From Verrucomicrobiia bacterium (lineage in GTDB: Bacteria > Verrucomicrobiota > Verrucomicrobiia > Limisphaerales > Palsa-1400), in the NCBI GenBank assembly GCA_025934545.1, contig JAICXV010000135.1, forward strand, positions 1 to 6,552: a stretch of 6,552 nt of DNA, read 5' to 3'. Of this stretch, positions 1 through 5,221 are shown in pieces. The notes beneath the pieces were generated by a model. That model ran no database searches and was not told where the DNA came from. It saw only the letters and a program-made list of their open reading frames with translations. Position numbers and translations under genes: made by a program. Position 1 is the first letter of the stretch; the number at the start of each line of letters is the position of its first letter.

Positions 1-82
1 AGACACAAAGAGCACAGAGGCTCACAGAGATTCTTTTAAAAATTCTCTTTGTGTATCTCCGTGCTCTTTGTGTCTCTGTGTT
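1..82. repeat. Imperfect palindromic intergenic repeat (CTCTTTGTGT type)
   Basis: Bases 1-15 are the exact reverse complement of bases 61-75. The inner parts of the two arms also pair, with mismatches, around an AT-rich centre near 34-44, so the whole unit can fold into a long imperfect hairpin. The right arm repeats the 10-mer CTCTTTGTGT at 45-54 and 64-73, and a related CTCTGTGT follows at 75-82. The element sits 10 bp beyond the stop codon of the minus-strand RelE-like gene, so it could also act as a transcription end or mRNA-stabilising structure for that gene. It may extend beyond the left edge of the window. Confidence 0.8.
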
Positions 83-92
83 AAAGCAGGTG

Positions 93-461
93 TCAGTTCT
101 TTTCGGGGCCTATCTTCGCCGCCTCGATCATTTCCCAAAACTTCGGATTCTCCTCCAAAGCTTTATCCTCGCCGGTCGGCAAACTCGAGCGAAACAGAAA
201 ATCTTTGAGAGTATTGCGGCTGAGAATGCGGTGGACGACGACACCAAGGTCATGCCGCTCAAAATAAACGCGGTAATCACCCAGGCGAAAGCGGTGCAGA
301 ATCTTGCCATGCCTTTCCAGCTTCCCAAAATGTTGCAAGTCACTCGTCAACACCTCATGGGGCAACCCGCGGAATTCGCCTAATATATTGAGCTGCAACT
401 CGCGCGGCATCTTCGCCAGTTCGGAAGCGCTGATCGGATTGAAAATGATCTGAAACTGCAT
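93..461 (-). CDS. Orphan RelE/ParE-family toxin-like protein
   Basis: This 122-residue protein resembles the RelE/ParE superfamily of small toxins, which in characterised members cleave mRNA at the ribosome or poison gyrase. The characteristic part is the central beta-sheet region at residues 47-88: a KLERHGKILHRF strand, then RLGDYRVYFE (residues 59-68), then a hydrophobic VVVHRILSR strand. The RxGDYRV core is typical of the family. Residues 11-35 are helical and rich in E, L and R, matching the N-terminal helices. Residues 95-122 form an extra charged tail. The ATG at 459-461 is preceded by GGCGG directly abutting it, so the ribosome site is weak. No usual antitoxin gene flanks it. The closest co-directional neighbour ends 63 bp upstream (the 525-872 gene). 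It could be a solitary RelE-fold protein with a non-toxic role. Confidence 0.75.
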   Translation of the reverse strand: MQFQIIFNPISASELAKMPRELQLNILGEFRGLPHEVLTSDLQHFGKLERHGKILHRFRLGDYRVYFERHDLGVVVHRILSRNTLKDFLFRSSLPTGEDKALEENPKFWEMIEAAKIGPEKN

Positions 462-524
462 CCGCCAAAATTAAACGGTCGAAGGCTTACGCTAAAGTAA
501 AATTAAAATCCTACTCAGTCCCAT

Positions 525-872
525 CTATTCATTGAGGTTTTGCAGTCGGTGCAGCCAGTAGTCTGAAAATTCATGAGTTTCATCAACTTCGATCTGATAT
601 CCCTGGAAAAGGAATGCGCGGGAAAGATTGTCGATAATTCGCTTCCTTGTTTGTTCGCTGATAATATTCCCGCTAGCCGGCGGCGCCCACTCCTTAATAC
701 TGTTTTTGTAAATGATATATCCTATGGGAATAATTGCAGCGTCGCTAAGCACTTTTATTGCTAGATCACCTTCGCGATAAATGATCCCGTATTTTCCTGC
801 TCCAACAACTCGAATGGAGAAGCCTTCGTCGCTTTCGATTATGTTTGGTTGTGGCGATTTGAACATATCCAT
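525..872 (-). CDS. Small protein resembling Imm74-type immunity proteins
   Basis: This is a 115-residue soluble protein with no signal peptide or membrane segment. The part I recognise, from memory, is the pattern of Imm74-like immunity proteins: a strand reading GYIIYKNSIKEWAPP, then a helix beginning ISEQTRKRIIDNLSRAF, then FQGYQIEVDE. Such proteins are predicted to neutralise polymorphic toxin domains, but no cognate toxin is visible here. I chose the ATG at 870-872 because AGGA (881-878 on this strand) lies 5 nt upstream. A TTG one codon earlier and an ATG two codons later are less well placed. It is co-directional with the RelE-like gene 63 bp downstream and may share its transcript. The family call is tentative; the open frame with a ribosome site is better supported than the function. 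Confidence 0.6.
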   Translation of the reverse strand: MDMFKSPQPNIIESDEGFSIRVVGAGKYGIIYREGDLAIKVLSDAAIIPIGYIIYKNSIKEWAPPASGNIISEQTRKRIIDNLSRAFLFQGYQIEVDETHEFSDYWLHRLQNLNE

Positions 873-977
873 CAAATTCCTATTTTACTACCGCTCTCAT
901 GCCATCGAGGCAAAACGATATGACATGTCATGCTTACGCTTCCAGCGGATTACCGAAGAATTACGAAAAGTCCTTAT

Positions 978-1035
978 TCTCATAGTCTCATAGTCTCATA
1001 GTCTCATACCGTTGAGACTGTGAGACCGTGAGACT
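978..1035. repeat. 8-bp tandem repeat folding back on its own complement
   Basis: Four consecutive units of TCTCATAG occupy 978-1009; the last ends in C. They are followed by the complementary word GAGAC at 1014, 1022 and 1030, again spaced exactly 8 bp. The arm 984-1006 pairs with 1013-1035 around a 6-nt loop, with a few G-T pairs or mismatches. The result is a 23-bp hairpin whose arms are themselves tandem repeats. Confidence 0.9.
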
Positions 1036-1060
1036 CATCCTAAACACCCGTCTCTGTCTC

Positions 1061-1106
1061 GTCTCAGTCTCAGCCCCCCTTTGGGGCTGAGACTGAGACT
1101 GAGACT
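1061..1106. repeat. Perfect 17-bp hairpin of GTCTCA/TGAGAC hexads
   Basis: Bases 1061-1077 and 1083-1099 are perfect reverse complements separated by a 5-nt loop (1078-1082). The arms consist of GTCTCA repeated every 6 bp on the left and GAGACT at 1089, 1095 and 1101 on the right, capped by a GC-rich CAGCCCC/GGGGCTG end. No T-run follows on either side, so it is not a standard intrinsic terminator despite the strong stem. It uses the same GTCTC word as the neighbouring 978-1035 element but with period 6 instead of 8. Confidence 0.9.
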
Positions 1107-1203
1107 GGCTGAGACGAATACGAATGTTTTGCAACGAATTCTGGCACACTCTAACAAAAACATTCGCCTAATCTGCCTCGTAGGTGTTAATTGGTTCAAA
1201 CCA

Positions 1204-1866
1204 ATGGTAATCGTTATCTTGACGGGGTTCATCGCGGGATTTATTCACGTGCTTTCTGGACCGGATCACCTTGCCGCCATCGCGCCTCTCGCTGCCAAAG
1301 CACCGTCGCGCGCGTGGGGCAGCGGCATTCGCTGGGGATTCGGTCACGCGTCCGGCGTGCTGTTCGTCGGCGTCCTCTCCCTTTGCCTTCGCGGAATACT
1401 TCCCATTGATCTCATCTCCGGCTGGAGCGAACGACTCGTCGGCGTGATGTTGCTCGGGATTGGCTTCTGGGGTGTTCGCGCTGCCATGCGCATTCACGCC
1501 CACGAACACTCTCACGACGGCCAACCGCATGAGCATATACATATGCACGCACCCGGAAAGCCGCACACTCCGGCCCAGCATCACGTCCACACCCACGCCG
1601 CTTTTGGGATTGGCACCCTCCACGGTTTGGCCGGCAGCTCCCACTTCCTTGCCATCCTGCCTTCGCTCGCGCTGCCGACCAGGACGCAGGCGATTATATA
1701 TCTGGTCGCTTACGGCATCGGCACCGTTCTCGCGATGGGCGTCTTTTCGTTGAGCATGGGACATGTTGCAAATCGTTTGACAGATAAAGTCTCCGCTTAC
1801 CGCAAGCTGATGTGGGGATGTTCGACAGCTGCACTAGCTGTTGGGGGTTTTTGGCTATTAAGTTGA
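1204..1866 (+). CDS. NicO/UreH-like nickel-cobalt permease with His-rich loop
   Basis: This is a 220-residue inner-membrane protein of the NiCoT/NicO/UreH-like type, predicted to move Ni2+ or Co2+. Residues 2-31 form a first membrane segment carrying H15 and the P20-D21-H22 motif (H-x5-D-H), like the metal-binding motif of this group. R43-G51 contains the WGFGHASG signature. Further membrane segments lie near 52-66, 78-95, 134-157, 163-186 and 203-219, and GTLHGLAGSSH (137-147) matches the second conserved His motif. The loop at 98-131 holds 13 histidines, typical of metal-sensing or metal-buffering loops in these permeases. The frame stays open upstream to 1081 but runs through the hairpin repeat, so I start at the ATG at 1204, where the hydrophobic segment begins. 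No good ribosome site is visible. Direction of transport and choice of metal cannot be read from the sequence, and no urease, hydrogenase or cobalamin genes are nearby. Confidence 0.8.
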   Translation: MVIVILTGFIAGFIHVLSGPDHLAAIAPLAAKAPSRAWGSGIRWGFGHASGVLFVGVLSLCLRGILPIDLISGWSERLVGVMLLGIGFWGVRAAMRIHAHEHSHDGQPHEHIHMHAPGKPHTPAQHHVHTHAAFGIGTLHGLAGSSHFLAILPSLALPTRTQAIIYLVAYGIGTVLAMGVFSLSMGHVANRLTDKVSAYRKLMWGCSTAALAVGGFWLLS

Positions 1867-2114
1867 CTTGGATTCCTAAACGTTCTCGTCATCGTCCTCC
1901 TCCGCGAAGTTCTGCTTCCCAATTTTTCCAGAACGACGCAACAAATTGTCAATTTAACACCCACTTTTGTCCTGCTTTTAGGCGCGTCGGAGCGTCCCAC
2001 CTTGCATTTATGCGAAAAGTACGGACACGGTTGAGCCAAAAATACCCAAAAAAACTAGTTGTCAAACAAACCCGTTTTTGCCATTGTCCGCCCAATGCAC
2101 CGTTTTTGGTGCGC

Positions 2115-2133
2115 GGGTAAACTGTATTTACCC
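2115..2133. repeat. 7-bp inverted repeat upstream of the porin
   Basis: GGGTAAA (2115-2121) and TTTACCC (2127-2133) are perfect reverse complements around a 5-nt centre, 47 bp before the porin ATG. The dyad could be a repressor operator or a leader hairpin. Confidence 0.6.
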
Positions 2134-2165
2134 AGCTAAATCGCATAAAAAACGAAAACAAAAGC

Positions 2166-2173
2166 AGGAGGAA
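2166..2173 (+). promoter_or_regulatory. Strong Shine-Dalgarno site of the porin
   Basis: AGGAGGAA lies 7 nt before the ATG at 2181, a near-perfect anti-SD match. It decides the start against the adjacent in-frame TTG at 2178 and is the best ribosome site in the window. Confidence 0.9.
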
Positions 2174-2180
2174 CTCATTG

Positions 2181-3512
2181 ATGAAAATAAATAAATGGAC
2201 ATTAGGTTTGGCCGCCGTCGGGCTGGTCAGCCTTACGTCAGTGGCCCGCGCAGACGAAGCCAAAACAACCCCGTTGTTGACTGCGCTCTCTGCCACCACA
2301 ATTAGTGGCTATATCGACACGTCGATGGTTTGGAATCCGGGCACCGGAAACGCCAACCCAGCACCGTTCAAGTTTAACGCCGGCAAACAAGACGGCTTTA
2401 ACCTCGATTCCGTCGATCTTCGTATCGCCAAGCCACTCGAAGAAGGCCAATGGTCTTCTGGCTATTGCGTTGATCTTATGTTTGGCCCTGATGCCAATGC
2501 CACCACTGGCGAAGGCGTCAAAGGCAGCGGTATCGGCGAACACGTCCGCCAGGCTTACCTGAACCTGCGCATGCCGGTCGGTAACGGTCTGGACTGGAAA
2601 ATCGGTCGCTTCGATTCCCCGCTCGGTTATGAATCCACCGATTCATACAAGAACCCGAACTTCACCCGCTCCTACGGCTTCACCCTCGAACCGTCGGAAC
2701 TGACCGGTGTGATGGCGGAATACAAGTTTAACGAAACCGCGGCTATCAGCCTCGGTGTCGCGAACACCGAAAATACCGGCGCGATCAATGACCGTAACGT
2801 CCGCGGCATTGAAAGCAAAAAAGCCGTCTTCGGTATGATCAACCTGACCGCTCCCGAAAGCTGGGGCGCAATCGGCGGTTCCGGACTGTATGCTGGTGCC
2901 ATTTACGGCTCGGGCGATGCCCAAGCCCTCGTCGGCACTCCGCATGATACCCTTCATGCCTACGTTGGTGCGACGATCAAGACCCCCGTTCAAGGTTTGA
3001 CCCTTGGCGTGGCATTTGACTCGATCAACCATTCCATGGCTACCGCAGACGTTACCCCGGTTATCGCTGGTGTGCCGTTCTCCTCGGCTAGTGTTAAGAC
3101 CGGCACCGATGCTGGTTACGTGATGGCTGTGGCCGCTTATGCTTCGATGAAGCTGAGCGACAAAGCCAGCGTTCATATCCGTGGTGAATACGCTCACGGC
3201 AGCGGCCTGGCAGCGTTGGGTGGAACAACCGTTGCGGTTGATCCGACCGACGCCACTGCCGTTGCGTTCGCTAACGAACCTTTCACCAAGGTCATCGCTG
3301 TTACCGGCACCCTCCAATACGACTTGTGGCAAAACGTCATCAGCCGTTTGGAAGTCCGCTGGGATCACGCTGCCGATGGCGGTTCGACCCCATTCGGTGG
3401 CACTGTCAGCCCTGGCGTGACCTCTGCCTCCGACCTCGTCGTTGGCTCTGGCCCGACCGGAACCAAGAAGAACGACGTCATGGTTGCTGCGAACCTGATC
3501 TTCAAGTTCTAA
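2181..3512 (+). CDS. Outer-membrane beta-barrel porin, OmpL-like (Bbp2 type)
   Basis: This 443-residue protein is predicted to form a diffusion channel in the outer membrane. Residues 1-24 are a signal peptide: basic start, hydrophobic core at 8-22, and an A-R-A cleavage site before D25. The mature part consists of alternating amphipathic strands rich in G, A, T and aromatic residues. It ends in the pattern NLIFKF with a terminal phenylalanine, the usual beta-barrel assembly signal. The segment WKIGRFDSPLGYES, followed closely by NPNFTRSYGF and a downstream TGVMAEYK strand, is the recognisable core of the OmpL-like putative porin family. The gene has a strong ribosome site and its own terminator (3531-3562), so it is probably monocistronic and well expressed. 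The substrate cannot be inferred. Confidence 0.9.
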   Translation: MKINKWTLGLAAVGLVSLTSVARADEAKTTPLLTALSATTISGYIDTSMVWNPGTGNANPAPFKFNAGKQDGFNLDSVDLRIAKPLEEGQWSSGYCVDLMFGPDANATTGEGVKGSGIGEHVRQAYLNLRMPVGNGLDWKIGRFDSPLGYESTDSYKNPNFTRSYGFTLEPSELTGVMAEYKFNETAAISLGVANTENTGAINDRNVRGIESKKAVFGMINLTAPESWGAIGGSGLYAGAIYGSGDAQALVGTPHDTLHAYVGATIKTPVQGLTLGVAFDSINHSMATADVTPVIAGVPFSSASVKTGTDAGYVMAVAAYASMKLSDKASVHIRGEYAHGSGLAALGGTTVAVDPTDATAVAFANEPFTKVIAVTGTLQYDLWQNVISRLEVRWDHAADGGSTPFGGTVSPGVTSASDLVVGSGPTGTKKNDVMVAANLIFKF

Positions 3513-3530
3513 GCTAACTAAAAAGCTTCG

Positions 3531-3562
3531 AGCCCCTCCTGAGAAATCGGGAGGGGCTTTTT
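3531..3562 (+). terminator. Rho-independent terminator of the porin gene
   Basis: A 12-bp stem (3531-3542 with 3547-3558, GC-rich, one G-T pair) closes a GAAA tetraloop and runs straight into a T tract (3558-3562, then GTTT). It begins 18 bp after the porin stop codon. Confidence 0.95.
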
Positions 3563-3605
3563 GTTTGCCGAACGTCCACATGCAGACACTGGTTCCCAGA
3601 AACCT

Positions 3606-3686
3606 GATTCAATGAAAAATGGCCAATGTTTAATGAGTAATGGGAAATGAATGCTTCATTATTCATTGACCATTGATCATTGATCT
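3606..3686. repeat. 7-bp periodic fold-back repeat (AATG/CATT)
   Basis: The word AATG starts at 3611, 3618, 3625, 3632, 3639 and 3646, an exact 7-bp period. After a short turn, its complement CATT starts at 3657, 3664, 3671 and 3678, also with exact 7-bp spacing. The two halves therefore pair into an imperfect hairpin about 80 bp long. It lies between the porin terminator and the tRNA gene. The rest of 3571-3764 shows no gene. Confidence 0.85.
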
Positions 3687-3723
3687 ATCGCTGTCGTCCG
3701 GCCTGTGTCGTTTGTCACCCGCC

Positions 3724-3752
3724 TTGATTCAGTGGCGTCATTGGCATATCCT
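3724..3752 (+). promoter_or_regulatory. Possible promoter of tRNA-Leu
   Basis: TTGATT (3724-3729) and TATCCT (3747-3752) each match the sigma-70 consensus at four of six positions with a 17-bp spacer. Transcription would start just upstream of the tRNA 5' end at 3765. The match is modest. Confidence 0.4.
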
Positions 3753-3764
3753 CACACCAGTCCT

Positions 3765-3848
3765 GCGCGAGTGGTGAAATGGCAGACACGCCAGACTTAG
3801 GATCTGGTCCCGTAAGGGGTGGAGGTTCAAGTCCTCTCTCGCGCACCA
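3765..3848 (+). tRNA. tRNA-Leu (anticodon UAG)
   Basis: This is a complete 84-nt tRNA with encoded CCA. The acceptor stem is GCGCGAG/CTCGCGC (3765-3771 with 3838-3844), followed by A73 and CCA (3845-3848). The D-stem is GTG/CAC (3774-3776 with 3787-3789), with GG in its loop. The anticodon stem CCAGA/TCTGG (3791-3795 with 3803-3807) presents TAG at 3798-3800, reading CUA and related Leu codons. A long variable arm (about 3808-3820), as expected for a class II leucine tRNA, precedes the T-arm with its TTCAAGT loop (3826-3832). No sign of an integrated element or duplicated 3' end is visible downstream. Confidence 0.97.
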
Positions 3849-3930
3849 TTTCCCTTTTTTCCACACGTTCCGTCTTTACAGATAAACTTTCACACCTATC
3901 CTAACTGCTCGCCTTTTTGGGCCGTTTTCT

Positions 3931-4647
3931 ATGCCAAAACATATCGCCGAAATGCTTGTCGAAACGGCAACGATGGAGTTGCCGGATACTAAAACTCTCC
4001 GCCTGCAATGGCCTGAGGGATATGACATTGAGTTCAAAACCGGCCAGTTCATCACCGTCTATTTTCCCGACGCCCCCGAATACAAACGCGCTTACTCCCT
4101 TTCCTCCTCCGCACTCGATCGCGGTTGCTTCGAAATCACCATCAAGCGCGACGGCAAAATGGGCACGCGCCTCGTCGACTGGGTCAAAGCCGGTCAAAAA
4201 CTTTGGGTCATTCCGCCGACTGGTCGCTTCCTTCCAGTGCTCGAACCGAACAAACACCTCATCTGCATCGCCGGCGGCTCAGGCGTAACTCCTTTCCGCG
4301 GATTCGTCCGCGAAGCAACACGTCGCAAACTCGAAACAAAAATCAGCGTCCTCTACAGCGTTCGCACGACAACCGACATTATTTTTAACGACGAATTCCG
4401 AAAGCTCGAACAGGACAATCCCAATTTCAAATTCCACGTCACCTGCACCCGCCTCGACGCGACCCATCCCTGGGACGGCCGTCGCGGCCGCATTGATGCC
4501 GACTGGGTCCGCAGCCACATCACCGATTTGCCGAACACCGTGTTCTACGCCTGCGGCCCCAACGCCCTCGTCGAAGCCACCGAGAATCTCGTGCTCAAAG
4601 AACTTAAAGTTCCGAAAGAGCAAATGAAGACCGAGAAGTGGGGCTAA
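3931..4647 (+). CDS. FAD/NAD(P)H oxidoreductase, ferredoxin-NADP reductase superfamily
   Basis: This 238-residue cytosolic flavoprotein transfers electrons between NAD(P)H and a one-electron partner. The N-terminal FAD-binding barrel spans about residues 3-103. It carries the flavin motif RAYSLSS (53-59) and the phosphate-binding GKMGT (75-79). The NAD(P)-binding domain starts with IAGGSGVTPF (113-122) and ends with YACGPNALVE (206-215), whose CGP sits beside the nicotinamide. The C-terminal TEKWG resembles the tails of phenol-hydroxylase and CDP-deoxyglucoseen reductase relatives. No 2Fe-2S cysteine cluster or oxygenase domain is fused to it, so its redox partner must be separate and is unknown. 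The start at 3931 has no clear ribosome site, but it fits the usual N-terminus of the family. The gene lies 82 bp after the tRNA and 44 bp before the antitoxin gene, with no obvious functional link to either. Confidence 0.88.
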   Translation: MPKHIAEMLVETATMELPDTKTLRLQWPEGYDIEFKTGQFITVYFPDAPEYKRAYSLSSSALDRGCFEITIKRDGKMGTRLVDWVKAGQKLWVIPPTGRFLPVLEPNKHLICIAGGSGVTPFRGFVREATRRKLETKISVLYSVRTTTDIIFNDEFRKLEQDNPNFKFHVTCTRLDATHPWDGRRGRIDADWVRSHITDLPNTVFYACGPNALVEATENLVLKELKVPKEQMKTEKWG

Positions 4648-4691
4648 TCAGCTTGCTTGTCCGAGTTGAATAAATCTTGTAAGTTTGACAC

Positions 4692-4892
4692 ATGAGCGTG
4701 CAGGAGATCACAGCTGCAGCGATGGAACTTCCGGAAAATGAGAGGTTGGAAGTCGCTCGTCGTGTCATAGCCACGGTTGCAGAAAAAGAGGTAAATAACG
4801 CTATCACCGCCGCAATTCCCGGGATCGAAGACGTGGTAACAGGAAAGATCAAAGGCCTTTCGGAAGAGGAATTTCGCGCTGCTCTGCGATGA
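4692..4892 (+). CDS. Antitoxin-like protein of an addiction module
   Basis: This 66-residue acidic, helical protein has an N-terminal part (VQEITAAAMELPENERLEVARRVI) that resembles the short unstable antitoxins annotated as putative addiction module components. These bind and silence a co-encoded RelE/ParE toxin. The middle (residues 32-52) is a weakly hydrophobic linker, and GLSEEEFRAAL (55-65) would be the toxin-embracing helix. Its stop codon overlaps the toxin start (ATGA, 4889-4892), the classic antitoxin-first arrangement with translational coupling. No clear Shine-Dalgarno site precedes the ATG. The partner toxin is frameshifted, so this may be a surviving antitoxin without an active toxin. 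Confidence 0.75.
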   Translation: MSVQEITAAAMELPENERLEVARRVIATVAEKEVNNAITAAIPGIEDVVTGKIKGLSEEEFRAALR

Positions 4893-5216
4893 GAGTCGCG
4901 TATCACCCCGAATTTCCACAGGATATCAAACGCTTTGAAGCGCAATACGGCGCCTTCGCCAAGGCTGTCTCTGCGGTTCCGAAGCGGAGTTGATGCAGCT
5001 ATCGAGAGAATTAAGAACAATCCTAGTTCGGCGGGACATTTTCTTAACACCGGCTCGCAAATCGTCAAAGAAGTTCGGAGGACAAACTTGGTTTCGTTTC
5101 CGTTTTTCGTTCTGTACGGTCTGACGGATGATCTTCTGGTTTTTCGCTCCGTCATTCCGAGCGCGTCTGATCCATTAACATGGCTAAAGACAGTCGGCTT
5201 GCCAAACAAGCGATAA
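4889..5216 (+). pseudogene. RelE/ParE-type toxin, split by a +1 frameshift
   Basis: From the ATG at 4889 the frame encodes MRVAYHPEFPQDIKRFEAQY, a typical start for a RelE/ParE toxin, then drifts and stops at TGA 4991-4993 after 34 residues. The frame one base further on continues the same protein without interruption: PRLSLRFRSGVDAAIERIK, then GSQIVKEVRR, a hydrophobic SFPFFVLYGLTDDLLVFRSV strand and SASDPLTWLK, ending at TAA 5214-5216. Joining the two frames within about 4949-4958 restores a roughly 108-residue toxin of normal size. The simplest reading is one extra base in that interval. No slippery heptamer or pseudoknot-like context is evident there, so programmed frameshifting is unlikely. 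It could be real inactivation of the toxin or a sequencing or assembly error. Confidence 0.8.
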
Positions 5217-5221
5217 CCAAA

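Larger units (their letters stand above)
873..1203. other. Divergent intergenic region dominated by two hairpin repeats
   Basis: No credible gene lies here. The region separates two divergently read genes, so promoters for both should be inside it, but I cannot assign convincing -35/-10 pairs. A weak candidate for the permease is TTGCAA at 1129-1134 with an imperfect TCTAAC at 1150-1155. From 978 to 1106 the sequence is taken up by the GTCTC/GAGAC hairpins annotated separately. A 6-bp inverted repeat, TTGGTT/AACCAA with a 2-nt gap (1191-1204), touches the permease start codon and could be an operator or an initiation-blocking hairpin. Confidence 0.5.
1867..2180. promoter_or_regulatory. Porin upstream region and leader
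   Basis: This 314 bp region has no credible gene. It must contain the porin promoter, but no good sigma-70 match stands out; TTGTCA at 2059-2064 has only a poor -10 partner (CATTGT, 2082-2087). Its distal part holds three consecutive small inverted repeats: CATTG/CAATG (2082-2097), GCACC/GGTGC (2097-2112) and GGGTAAA/TTTACCC (2115-2133). After them comes an A-rich unstructured stretch leading to the ribosome site. A structured 5' leader would fit a highly expressed, regulated outer-membrane protein, but that is inference. Confidence 0.45.

Noticed and set aside
1061..1099. Intrinsic terminator
   Set aside because: The stem is strong but no T-run follows on either strand, and no gene ends immediately before it.
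978..1106. CRISPR array
   Set aside because: The units are only 6-8 bp, contiguous and without unique 25-40 bp spacers, and no cas gene is present.
1168..1764. 198-residue minus-strand open frame opposite the Ni/Co permease
   Set aside because: The permease frame has clear membrane segments and metal motifs. The antisense product is a low-complexity Arg/Gly/Ala-rich shadow.
2643..3581. 312-residue open frame on the minus strand opposite the porin
   Set aside because: It is a shadow of the porin gene: no ribosome site, no recognisable domain, it covers the terminator, and the plus-strand protein has a signal peptide, barrel strands and a strong SD.
3765..3930. tRNA-associated integration site
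   Set aside because: No integrase gene and no repeated tRNA 3' end are visible in the window; the gene after the tRNA looks like an ordinary oxidoreductase.
4946..4993. Programmed +1 or -1 ribosomal frameshift in the toxin
   Set aside because: The overlap has no slippery heptamer, no rare-codon or stop context at the join and no obvious stimulatory structure; a simple indel explains it better.
4604..5209. 201-residue minus-strand open frame across the oxidoreductase end and toxin-antitoxin module
   Set aside because: It runs antisense through three recognisable gene segments and has Ser/Arg-rich composition with no family resemblance.
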